Shown in pieces: positions 1 to 5,275 of a DNA stretch of 5,275 nucleotides. The stretch is from Methanofastidiosum sp. (GTDB lineage: Archaea; Methanobacteriota_B; Thermococci; Methanofastidiosales; Methanofastidiosaceae): the NCBI GenBank assembly GCA_013329085.1, contig DUKX01000218.1:8294-13568 (forward strand), read 5' to 3'. A program made the position numbers and the translations under genes. Under the pieces are notes generated by a model. The model was given only the letters and a program-made list of their open reading frames with translations, searched no databases and was not told where the DNA came from. Numbering within the stretch: position 1 is the first letter of the stretch; each line of letters starts with the position of its first letter.

Positions 1-463
1 ATTGTGGCTTTCCTTCGTCAGGATAACCAATTGAAATTAGTGATACGGGGAATATATTCTCGGGCAAATTAAGTATTTCTTTGATACCTTTTACTCTTTC
101 TTCATCAGGGTATATCCCAAGCCAACATGCTCCAAGTCCCAGTGAATGCGCAGCTAAAAGGATATTTTCAGTTGCCGCAGAGCAATCAATCGTAATAAAA
201 ATATCTTTTGTAATATCCAAGTCACCCGCAACTAGAATGGCCATTGGTGCTTCATAGAGCATCTTTGAGTTTGGATGGAAAGAAGGGATCTTATCCAATA
301 TTTTTCTGTTATCTACTAATACAAAATGCCAAGGCCTCTCATTTTTTCTTGAAGGGGCATTCATAGCAGCTTCCAAGATTCTTTTTACATGGCTTTCAGG
401 CACCTTATCTTTCTTGTACTTTCTAATACTCCTCCTTGACATAATAATATCTAAAAAATCCAT
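1..463 (-). CDS. Nitroreductase family protein (FMN-dependent oxidoreductase), C-terminus cut by window edge
   Basis: Cytoplasmic flavoprotein of the nitroreductase superfamily. Members use bound FMN and usually NAD(P)H to reduce nitro groups, quinones or other acceptors; the substrate here cannot be told. Reading back from the ATG at 463-461 gives 154 uninterrupted residues with no stop before the window edge. Family hallmarks are the N-terminal SRRSIRKY stretch (residues 9-16), whose Arg and Ser residues usually bind the FMN phosphate; APSRKNERPW (36-45) at the position of the usual PSxxNxQPW flavin loop; IDCSAATENILLAAHSLGLG (92-111), the dimer-core helix; and ACWLGIYPDEERV (112-124). Usual length is about 170-180 residues, so only some 15-25 are missing. 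No strong ribosome site precedes the ATG (the nearest is GGCGAT), but a TATA box at 492-499 predicts a very short leader, which supports this start. It is divergent from the protease gene. The family call is firm; the substrate is unknown. Confidence 0.93.
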   Translation of the reverse strand, partial: MDFLDIIMSRRSIRKYKKDKVPESHVKRILEAAMNAPSRKNERPWHFVLVDNRKILDKIPSFHPNSKMLYEAPMAILVAGDLDITKDIFITIDCSAATENILLAAHSLGLGACWLGIYPDEERVKGIKEILNLPENIFPVSLISIGYPDEGKPQ

Positions 464-485
464 AATATCGCCAAGATATATACTA

Positions 486-512
486 ACAACTTATATAAAA
501 ATATAGTGTTGT
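486..512 (-). promoter_or_regulatory. Nitroreductase promoter: TATA box inside an inverted repeat
   Basis: Read on the minus strand, positions 499-492 give TTTATATA, a near-ideal archaeal box A. Its centre lies about 33 nt before the ATG at 463, which predicts transcription starting only some 7 nt before the start codon. The box is flanked by ACAAC (486-490) and GTTGT (508-512), an inverted repeat with arms 17 nt apart, so a bound dimer would cover the TATA box. The repeat is seen in the sequence; its role as an operator is inferred. Confidence 0.5.
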
Positions 513-567
513 AGGCTATTATTTTTCGCTGTCTAAGTTATCATAATATCCCTATTTCCATCTTTTC

Positions 568-687
568 TTATAAAAATTGAAATAAAACTTTTAATAAATT
601 AGATTATTTAACAAAAATCTTTTTTTTAAATAGAAAACCTTTTTAGAACTAAAAATAATAGTATATAATAAATATTAAAGTGATTTT
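568..687 (+). promoter_or_regulatory. Promoter region of the lon-like gene (two TATA candidates)
   Basis: Two TATA-like boxes face the protease gene: TTATAAAAA at 568-576, which would leave a leader of about 90 nt, and GTATATAATA at 661-670, whose position would put the transcript start almost on the ATG at 688 (leaderless or nearly so). A run of eight T at 620-627 lies between them. AAGTGAT at 679-685 partly matches the archaeal ribosome site GGTGAT but is close to the ATG. In sequence this AT-rich would-be boxes arise easily by chance, so neither is certain. Apart from these and the nitroreductase promoter, the 464-687 gap shows no gene. Confidence 0.35.
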
Positions 688-3078
688 ATGACAAAAGAAC
701 TCTCTTCGGATATGATAAGAAGAACATTTGATAAGAATAAATTAAAATGTAAAAGTAGTCAGGAAGTATCCCCTTTAGAGGATATAGTGGGCCAGGACAG
801 AGCATTAAAGGCACTGAAATTCGGGCTAGAGATAAAAGAGAAAGGATTTAATATTTTTGTTGCAGGTTTTCCAGGGACTGGAAAAATGACGGCAGTAAAA
901 AGTTTTTTGGATAAACTTGCTGAAGATCAAACTGTACCTTCTGACTGGTGTTATGTTAATAATTTTCTAGAGCCGTACGAGCCTAAAGTCATTAGATTAA
1001 ATGCAGGCCAGGGAAGGGTCTTTCACAAAGATATGACAAATTTCCTAAACGAGGCTAAAATTAATCTTCCAAAAGCATTTGAAAGTGAAGATTTTGCTTT
1101 AAAGAGAGAGGCCACTATTCAGAAAATTGATGCTGAACGAAATAGAATATTTTCTGAACTGAATAGAAAAGCAGAGAAAGAAGGATTAATTGTTCAAAGT
1201 ACCCCAATGGGATTTATTTTTGTCCCTATTGTCAGTGGCAGGCCAATGACTGAGGAGGAGTTTATAGCTCTAAACCCTGAAACCAAGGACGACATTCAAA
1301 AAAAGAGAGATAAGTTAAACTCAGAGTTAAGATTAGTGTTTAGGCAGCTAAAAGAGCTGGACAGTAAAACATTTGAAGAAATAAAAGAATTAAATAAAGA
1401 AGTGGCACTTTTTACAATGGGCCACTTGGTAGACGATTTGAATAAAAAATATTCCGACTATCCGGATATTATTAATTATTTAAAAGAAGTCCAGGAAGAT
1501 ATATTAGAAAATTTAGCCTTATTTTATAAGCCAAATGTTCCGCAAGCTCCGGTTCAAGCACCATGGGCGGAAGAATTGCCATTTAGGAAATATATGGTCA
1601 ATCTGTTCACAGATAACTCAACACTGACTGGGAGGCCAGTTGTTGTGGAGCTTAATCCAACATACCAGAATCTCTTTGGAAGGATAGAGAAAGAAGCACA
1701 GTTTGGGATGCTTACTACTGATTTTACCATGATAAGAGGGGGGTCGATACATAAGGCAAACGGTGGGTACCTTGTAATACCCGCTGAAGAATTGGTAAAG
1801 AATCTTTTTTCATATGATGGTTTAAAAAGGGCATTAAGCAGTGAGGAAGCCATAGTTGAGGAGGCAGGAGAGCGACTTGGATTTATTACAACAAAAGGAT
1901 TAAGGCCTGCCCCCATACCATTAAACGCCAAAGTCGTTATTATTGGCAATCCAATGATATATCAGACTCTTTTTTCACTTGATCCGGATTTTAAAGAGCT
2001 CTTCAAAGTCAAGGCAGAATTTGATATTAATATGGATTTTAACGATGGCAATGTTAAAAACTATGTTTCATTCATATGCTCACTTTGCTCAAAAGAAAAC
2101 TTATTGCACCTTGATTCTTCAGCAATAGGGAAAGTTATAGAGTATGGTGCACGATTGGCCGATGACCAAGAGAAATTATCTACAAGATTTGCAGATATAG
2201 CGGATATTATACGTGAAGCAAACTTCTACGCTAAACAAGACAAAAATAATGTAATAAAAGACCTCCATGTAGTAAAAGCTGTCGAGGAAAAAAATTACCG
2301 TTCAAATCTTATTCAAGAAAGATTAAATGAAATGGTAACACGAGGATTTTATCTTATTGAAACTGAAGGAGAAGCAGTTGGTCAGATAAACGGTCTTGCA
2401 GTATTAAGCCTAGGGGATTATGCATTTGGAAGGCCATCTAGAGTTACCGCCACCGTAAATATTGGCCGCGGGGGAATTATAGATATTGAGCGCGAAGCTA
2501 AGATGGGGGGAAATATTCATTCAAAAGGTGTAATGATATTGGGTGGTTATTTAGCAGAAAACTTTGCACAAGATAAACCATTAAATCTCACTGCGAGACT
2601 CGTATTCGAACAAAACTATGAAGGTGTTGACGGGGATAGCGCATCAAGCACAGAACTTTATGCAATATTATCTGCTCTATCTGAAGTTCCAATAAAACAA
2701 TACTTTGCGGTCACAGGATCTGTTAATCAGAAAGGGGAGGTACAGGCAATCGGAGGCGTTAACTACAAGATTGAAGGATTCTATGAGATTTGCAAGGCCA
2801 AAGGACTTAATGGAAAACAAAGTGTTTTAATCCCAAGAAGCAATGTTCAAAATTTAATGCTTAAAGAAGAGGTCGTCGAAGCGGTAAAAGAAGGAAAATT
2901 CCATATATACTCAGTTGATAATATCAAGGAAGGAATTGAAATACTAACAGGAATCAAAGCTGGAGAAAAAGGACCAGACGGTAAGTATCCAGAAAATACA
3001 ATTTATGGAATGGTTGACAAACGTCTTAGGTTCATGGCTGAAAAAATAGAAAAGTCTACAGAGGAAAAAGAAAAATAA
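688..3078 (+). CDS. Lon-related protease, AAA_32 / LonC-like architecture (peptidase family S16)
   Basis: Probable cytoplasmic hexameric protease for damaged or unfolded protein. The order is: N-terminal AAA part with GFPGTGKMT at 60-68 (Walker A position); a charged, probably coiled-coil helical insertion at about 130-280; second AAA part with conserved PTYQNLFGRIEKE (324-336), HKANGGYLVIPAEEL (355-369, Walker B position) and sensor-1-like VVIIGNP (416-422); then the S16 protease domain from about 546. The catalytic dyad is Ser651 in GDSAS and Lys694 in GGVNYK. They are 43 residues apart, as Ser679 and Lys722 are in E. coli Lon. There is no N-terminal Lon substrate domain and no membrane segment, which separates it from classical Lon and from membrane-anchored archaeal LonB. 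Oddities: Met67 replaces the usual Ser/Thr after the Walker A Lys, and Pro365 sits where Walker B normally has Asp, so ATPase activity is doubtful. ATG 688 is the first start in the frame and keeps the whole domain. The desulforedoxin gene follows after 29 nt. Confidence 0.93.
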   Translation: MTKELSSDMIRRTFDKNKLKCKSSQEVSPLEDIVGQDRALKALKFGLEIKEKGFNIFVAGFPGTGKMTAVKSFLDKLAEDQTVPSDWCYVNNFLEPYEPKVIRLNAGQGRVFHKDMTNFLNEAKINLPKAFESEDFALKREATIQKIDAERNRIFSELNRKAEKEGLIVQSTPMGFIFVPIVSGRPMTEEEFIALNPETKDDIQKKRDKLNSELRLVFRQLKELDSKTFEEIKELNKEVALFTMGHLVDDLNKKYSDYPDIINYLKEVQEDILENLALFYKPNVPQAPVQAPWAEELPFRKYMVNLFTDNSTLTGRPVVVELNPTYQNLFGRIEKEAQFGMLTTDFTMIRGGSIHKANGGYLVIPAEELVKNLFSYDGLKRALSSEEAIVEEAGERLGFITTKGLRPAPIPLNAKVVIIGNPMIYQTLFSLDPDFKELFKVKAEFDINMDFNDGNVKNYVSFICSLCSKENLLHLDSSAIGKVIEYGARLADDQEKLSTRFADIADIIREANFYAKQDKNNVIKDLHVVKAVEEKNYRSNLIQERLNEMVTRGFYLIETEGEAVGQINGLAVLSLGDYAFGRPSRVTATVNIGRGGIIDIEREAKMGGNIHSKGVMILGGYLAENFAQDKPLNLTARLVFEQNYEGVDGDSASSTELYAILSALSEVPIKQYFAVTGSVNQKGEVQAIGGVNYKIEGFYEICKAKGLNGKQSVLIPRSNVQNLMLKEEVVEAVKEGKFHIYSVDNIKEGIEILTGIKAGEKGPDGKYPENTIYGMVDKRLRFMAEKIEKSTEEKEK

Positions 3079-3094
3079 TCATTAATTTTGAAAT

Positions 3095-3101
3095 AGGAGG
3101 T
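3095..3101 (+). promoter_or_regulatory. Strong Shine-Dalgarno site of the desulforedoxin gene
   Basis: AGGAGGT is a full match to the anti-Shine-Dalgarno sequence, placed 6 nt before the ATG at 3108. It fixes the start of a 41-codon gene that length-based gene finders easily miss. It is the best ribosome site in the window, suggesting strong translation. Confidence 0.85.
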
Positions 3102-3107
3102 TAAAAA

Positions 3108-3233
3108 ATGGTAAATGTAAAAGAAGTTGGGGAAATCTACAAATGTGAAATTTGTGGAAATGTTGTGGAAGTATTGGAAGCTGGCGGTGGAGAACTAATC
3201 TGCTGTGGGGAGCCAATGATTTTACAGGAGTAG
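3108..3233 (+). CDS. Desulforedoxin (stand-alone Fe(Cys)4 electron carrier)
   Basis: A 41-residue cytoplasmic redox protein. It contains [20 protein letters not shown] followed by ICCGEPM, close to Desulfovibrio gigas desulforedoxin (about 36 residues) and to the N-terminal domain of desulfoferrodoxin. The iron ligands are Cys13 and Cys16 (CxxC) and the adjacent pair Cys32-Cys33. Adjacent cysteines set desulforedoxin apart from rubredoxin, which has two CxxC pairs, and give a distorted FeS4 site; the family forms homodimers. The start is set by AGGAGGT at 3095-3101. The superoxide reductase gene begins 9 nt after the stop, so the protein probably passes electrons to that enzyme; this role is inferred from context. 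The domain call is very secure. It is not a fragment: start, stop and ribosome site are all present, and the protein ends at the natural domain boundary. Confidence 0.95.
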   Translation: MVNVKEVGEIYKCEICGNVVEVLEAGGGELICCGEPMILQE

Positions 3234-3242
3234 GTGTTTTAG

Positions 3243-3638
3243 ATGGTTAAGATTGGAGAAAAGATTCAGGAAGCTGATTGGAAAAAAGAAAAGCATGTAC
3301 CAGTTATAGACTGCCCAGATTCTGTAAAAGCAAATGAGGCGTTTGAGGTCAAAGTTGCCATCGGTAAAGATGTCGCTCACCCAAATACAACTGAACACCA
3401 TATCAGATGGATAATGCTTTACTACCAGCCCGAAGGTGAAAAATCCTTATACCAAGTCGGAAACTACGAGTTCACTGCGCATGGAGAGAGTACACAAGGA
3501 CCAAATACCGGCCCAGTATACACAAATCATGAAGTAAAAACATCTCTAAAAATAGCAAAATCTGGAATCCTATTTGCAGTTTCACTATGTAACATTCATG
3601 GCCTATGGGAATTCTCAAAGGAAGTTAAGGTTAATTAA
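3243..3638 (+). CDS. sor: Superoxide reductase, one-iron type (neelaredoxin)
   Basis: Reduces superoxide to hydrogen peroxide in the cytoplasm without making oxygen, which suits an anaerobe. At 131 residues it is the usual size for the single-domain enzyme. All ligands of the Fe(His)4Cys centre are visible with the spacing of the Pyrococcus furiosus enzyme: Glu16-Lys17-His18 (EKH, where the Glu is the sixth ligand and the Lys guides superoxide), His46 and His52 in HPNTTEHH, and Cys116 and His119 in CNIHGLW. The fold is an immunoglobulin-like beta barrel with no signal peptide. The ATG follows the desulforedoxin stop by 9 nt, with GGTG at 3233-3236 as its ribosome site, so the two genes are almost certainly co-transcribed and perhaps translationally coupled. 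The peroxide produced must be removed by another enzyme, such as rubrerythrin, which is not in the window. A T-rich tract follows the stop directly. Confidence 0.97.
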   Translation: MVKIGEKIQEADWKKEKHVPVIDCPDSVKANEAFEVKVAIGKDVAHPNTTEHHIRWIMLYYQPEGEKSLYQVGNYEFTAHGESTQGPNTGPVYTNHEVKTSLKIAKSGILFAVSLCNIHGLWEFSKEVKVN

Positions 3639-3654
3639 TTTTATTTTTTCTTTT
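3639..3654 (+). terminator. T-rich terminator candidate after superoxide reductase
   Basis: Directly after the TAA the plus strand runs TTTTA, six T, C, four T, with no stem-loop. Archaeal RNA polymerase terminates at such U-rich tracts, so this probably ends the protease-desulforedoxin-superoxide reductase transcript. The position fits; activity is inferred. Confidence 0.55.
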
Positions 3655-3700
3655 GTCCATAATCTAATCCCTCCTAAATTTAATTGTTTTCAAAATAGCT

Positions 3701-3720
3701 TATTAATAAAGAAAAGAAAA
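3701..3720 (-). terminator. T-rich terminator candidate after the AbrB-like gene
   Basis: On the minus strand the bases just past the AbrB stop read TTTTCTTTTCTTTATTAATA, a pyrimidine-rich tract of the kind that ends archaeal transcripts. It faces the terminator of the superoxide reductase gene across some 45 nt, making a convergent termination zone. Confidence 0.4.
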
Positions 3721-3913
3721 TTAAAGTTTTTTGACGGTGATCTTCTTCTCACCGTTAACAAACTCAACATCCCATGTCAGCGTATCGCCGTGTTGTATTT
3801 CCATCATCTGCGTTATCGCTGTTGGGATGATAGTTTTAAGGGAATTGTATCGTAGTGCTAGTAATAAAAGTTAAAGTTCCGATTATATTATATCTAAGAA
3901 AAGAGTGAAACAT
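3721..3913 (-). pseudogene. AbrB/SpoVT-like DNA-binding protein, probably frameshifted
   Basis: Reading back from 3870 to the stop at 3723-3721, the minus strand encodes RYNSLKTIIPTAITQMM, then EIQHGDTLTWDVEFVNGEKK and ITVKKL. This matches the small archaeal AbrB-type swapped-hairpin domain ('SLKTTIP...GD.L.W'), found in short transcriptional regulators and in antitoxins. The frame closes at a stop at 3873-3871 and holds no ATG, GTG or TTG before the Met codons at 3807 and 3804, which would drop half the domain. An ATG at 3913-3911 in another frame gives MFHSFLRYNIIGTLTFITST and then a stop at about 3838. Skipping one base near 3847-3851 joins the two frames into a protein of about 65 residues, a normal size. 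So this is a one-base frameshift, a sequencing error or a remnant. CG dinucleotides are much more frequent than in neighbouring genes, suggesting transfer. No toxin partner is visible. The domain call is moderately sure; the broken state is likely. Confidence 0.55.
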
Positions 3914-3920
3914 AAAAAAA
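3914..3920 (-). terminator. T7 tract, possible terminator of the ECF transporter operon
   Basis: Seven T in a row on the minus strand, about 40 nt past the ATPase stop; a shorter T5 run lies at 3953-3949. Either could end the transporter transcript. The T7 run sits between the TATA box and the ATG of the AbrB-like gene, so it could also be a chance run in an AT-rich promoter. Confidence 0.3.
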
Positions 3921-3929
3921 TAGATAAGT

Positions 3930-3937
3930 CTTTTATA
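3930..3937 (-). promoter_or_regulatory. TATA box for the AbrB-like gene
   Basis: The minus strand reads TATAAAAG here, a strong archaeal TATA box. Its centre predicts a transcript start near 3908, within a few bases of the ATG at 3913-3911, so a leaderless or nearly leaderless message is implied. It lies only 22 bases beyond the stop of the transporter ATPase gene, so the AbrB gene appears to have its own promoter rather than simply belonging to the transporter operon. Confidence 0.5.
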
Positions 3938-3958
3938 CCTAGACCATTAAAAACTAGT

Positions 3959-4675
3959 TTATATTATTTCGGCAATCTCTAAATATTTAGTATCTTCCAG
4001 TAGTTCAATTCCTCCAACTTTTAATACATCTTTCTTAGGAGAAAGTAAAACTACTTTATTTGAAATTTTCTTTACAAAATCAATTTCATGTGTCGATACT
4101 ATCATAGTTCCTTTGTATTCATCTAAAAACTCCAATATTCTTTTTCGGGTCTTCCCATCAATATTTGATGTAGGTTCATCCAATATTAGCAATTTTGGGT
4201 TTAATTGGAGGACGCATGCAAGCGCCACTCTCTTTTTTTCTCCACCACTGAGTCTAAATGGAGGCTTTTCGTATAATTTTTTTATTCCGAAGTAGTTAGC
4301 ATTTTTAGAAATCAGAGCCTTGGCTTCTTTATTTGAGATGCCTAATTGCATTGGGGTATATAGTAATTCATCTTCCACAGTTGGATTAAATAGAAAATCA
4401 TCTGGATTTTGAAAAAGAAATCCTATGTTTTTTCTAAAATAAAGATAATTGCCTTTAGTAATATCTTTTTCAAAAATCTTGATATTTCCAGATGTAGGCT
4501 TAATAAGCCCTGCAAATATCTTTAGTAAAGTAGATTTTCCACATCCATTTGAACCCAGCAAGACAACTCTTTCATATTCTTCAATATTTAGGGTAAAATT
4601 TTTGATCCCCATTGTTTTGTCGGGATAAGCGTATTCAATATTTTTTGCTTCGATTATCTTCAAATTATCATCCAC
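3959..4675 (-). CDS. ecfA: ECF/CbiO-type ABC transporter ATPase (energy-coupling subunit EcfA)
   Basis: Cytoplasmic ATPase that powers an energy-coupling-factor importer for a metal ion or vitamin. All nucleotide-binding motifs are intact in 238 residues: aromatic A-loop Tyr15, Walker A GSNGCGKST (41-49), Q-loop Gln89 in FLFQNPDDFLFNPTVEDE, a run typical of CbiO/EcfA proteins, signature LSGGEKKRV (142-150), Walker B LLILDEPTS (162-170) with catalytic Glu167, D-loop NID (171-173) and switch His196 in STHE. The start is a GTG at 4675, which lies inside the upstream ecfT gene; no in-frame ATG lies nearby, and the beta strand IIEAKNIEYAY begins a few residues in. The ATG at 4671 is out of frame. 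The 16-nt overlap implies translational coupling with EcfT. Only one ATPase gene is visible, suggesting a homodimer as in dedicated CbiMNQO-type systems, though a second copy could lie upstream outside the window. Confidence 0.94.
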   Translation of the reverse strand: MDDNLKIIEAKNIEYAYPDKTMGIKNFTLNIEEYERVVLLGSNGCGKSTLLKIFAGLIKPTSGNIKIFEKDITKGNYLYFRKNIGFLFQNPDDFLFNPTVEDELLYTPMQLGISNKEAKALISKNANYFGIKKLYEKPPFRLSGGEKKRVALACVLQLNPKLLILDEPTSNIDGKTRKRILEFLDEYKGTMIVSTHEIDFVKKISNKVVLLSPKKDVLKVGGIELLEDTKYLEIAEII

Positions 4676-5275
4676 CCTACTGTTACCAATGCAATGAACG
4701 CCGTGAAAATTATATTGGGTATAAGTCTAAATTTAACAAATTTAACTGGGTATGGCATATTACTATACCCTCTTGATATTCTTGCAAGATGTATATTTTC
4801 CCCTCGCTCATATACTTTAATAAAAAACATACCCAATAGTTCTCCCCCTTCATTCCAAATTTTTCTATAGCTTTTGTTATTGAATCTTCTACTTTCCCTT
4901 GCAATTAAAATTCTGTATAATTCATTAAATACTAAATATGTATAACTATAAGTAAAAGATAAAGTGAGAATTAATATCTCTGGTATTTTATAAAATCTTA
5001 GTGACGAGAGTATTTCTTTAAATGGAGTTATCAAAGTAAATATTATTAAAAATGATACCGCAAGACATACTCGGAAGGTAAAGAGAATTGCATACTCAAA
5101 GGAAGATATGAAAACTTGGGGCAACATAATTGTGAAAATAAACAATGGCATTAAACCTACTCTTCTAAAATAAGGCCCAAGAGGGATCTGGGATGCTATA
5201 ATTAACAAGAGTAAATTAAAAAAAATAAAAAAAAGTTTGTTTGGTGAAAATGTAGTGATGCTCAGTAGAACTAGA
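4660..5275 (-). CDS. ecfT: ECF/CbiQ-type transporter transmembrane subunit EcfT, 5' end outside window
   Basis: Integral membrane coupling protein linking the ATPases to the substrate-binding subunit. The frame is open to the window edge: before the TTG at 5208 lie 22 more hydrophobic in-frame codons (including KLFFIFFNLL), so that TTG is an internal Leu and not the start. The visible 204 residues hold about five hydrophobic segments: one at the edge, then around LMPLFIFTIML, ILFTFRVCLAVSFLIIFTLI, ILILTLSFTYSYTYLVF, and the C-terminal IIFTAFIALVTVGWMII. The cytoplasmic part between the last two contains ARESRR (about 4902-4885) and ARISRGY (about 4785-4765), the paired Ala-Arg coupling-helix signatures of the EcfT/CbiQ family that dock on the ATPases. 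EcfT proteins usually have about 220-270 residues, so some 20-60 N-terminal residues are missing. The stop overlaps the start of ecfA by 16 nt. Substrate-binding genes (CbiM-like or another S component) are expected beyond 5275 but not seen. Confidence 0.92.
   Translation of the reverse strand, partial: LVLLSITTFSPNKLFFIFFNLLLLIIASQIPLGPYFRRVGLMPLFIFTIMLPQVFISSFEYAILFTFRVCLAVSFLIIFTLITPFKEILSSLRFYKIPEILILTLSFTYSYTYLVFNELYRILIARESRRFNNKSYRKIWNEGGELLGMFFIKVYERGENIHLARISRGYSNMPYPVKFVKFRLIPNIIFTAFIALVTVGWMII

Noticed and set aside
601..690. Possible small RNA or riboswitch before the protease gene
   Set aside because: The stretch is nearly all A/T, with only weak pairing (AGAT...ATCT) and no conserved motif.
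1554..1949. 131-codon minus-strand open frame inside the protease gene
   Set aside because: It is antisense to a strongly conserved part of the protease (second AAA part), shows no known motif, and is explained as a shadow frame.
688..3078. Protease as a classical Lon or a membrane-anchored archaeal LonB
   Set aside because: There is no N-terminal Lon substrate domain and no hydrophobic segment long enough for a membrane anchor. The helical insertion and PTYQNLFGRIE block point to the AAA_32/LonC-like type.
3574..3855. 93-codon plus-strand open frame after superoxide reductase
   Set aside because: It starts inside the superoxide reductase gene in another frame, crosses the T-rich terminator, and is antisense to the AbrB-like domain. 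Its residues look random.
4113..4295. 60-codon plus-strand frame
   Set aside because: Antisense shadow of the transporter ATPase between its Walker B/H-loop and signature regions.
4710..4904. 64-codon minus-strand frame inside ecfT
   Set aside because: It overlaps the EcfT frame that carries the diagnostic Ala-Arg motifs and membrane segments, and has no motif of its own.
5206..5208. TTG as the start codon of EcfT
   Set aside because: The frame continues upstream for 22 hydrophobic codons to the window edge, as expected for the first membrane segment, so this TTG is internal.

Overview
The window is AT-rich (roughly two thirds A+T by eye) and reads like a piece of an anaerobic archaeal chromosome. 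The evidence is TTTATATA / TATAAAAG-type TATA boxes, T-rich tracts without stem-loops after gene ends, Arg codons dominated by AGA/AGG with much ATA for Ile, a small AbrB-like protein of the archaeal 'SLKTxIP' type, and superoxide-reductase chemistry typical of anaerobes. A low-GC methanogen-related euryarchaeon fits well. The exact lineage cannot be fixed from this sequence, and an anaerobic bacterium is not fully excluded.

Layout. (1) 1-463, minus: an FMN-dependent nitroreductase, cut at its C-terminus by the window edge. (2) 464-687: a divergent intergenic region with a clear TATA box for the nitroreductase, flanked by an inverted repeat, and weaker TATA candidates for the gene to the right. 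(3) 688-3638, plus: a probable operon of a 796-aa Lon-related protease (AAA_32/LonC-like architecture), a 41-aa desulforedoxin and a 131-aa one-iron superoxide reductase. The desulforedoxin starts 29 nt after the protease, and the reductase 9 nt after the desulforedoxin. (4) 3639-3958: a convergent intergenic region with T-rich terminator candidates and a probably frameshifted AbrB-like gene on the minus strand with its own TATA box. (5) 3959-5275, minus: an ECF-type transporter pair, EcfT/CbiQ (5' end outside the window) overlapping EcfA/CbiO by 16 nt.

How the genes work together. The desulforedoxin and superoxide reductase look like the two domains of desulfoferrodoxin encoded as separate adjacent genes: a small Fe(Cys)4 electron carrier next to the enzyme that reduces superoxide. 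Placing them behind a Lon-type protease suggests a stress module of radical detoxification plus removal of damaged protein. The divergent nitroreductase could share redox control. The ECF pair powers uptake of a metal ion or vitamin, but the substrate-binding subunit lies outside the window, so the substrate is unknown.

No RNA gene, CRISPR array or insertion sequence was seen. The points most worth a second look are the split desulfoferrodoxin, the non-canonical Walker A and B motifs in the protease beside an intact Ser-Lys dyad, the broken compositionally distinct AbrB gene, and the inverted repeat around the nitroreductase TATA box.
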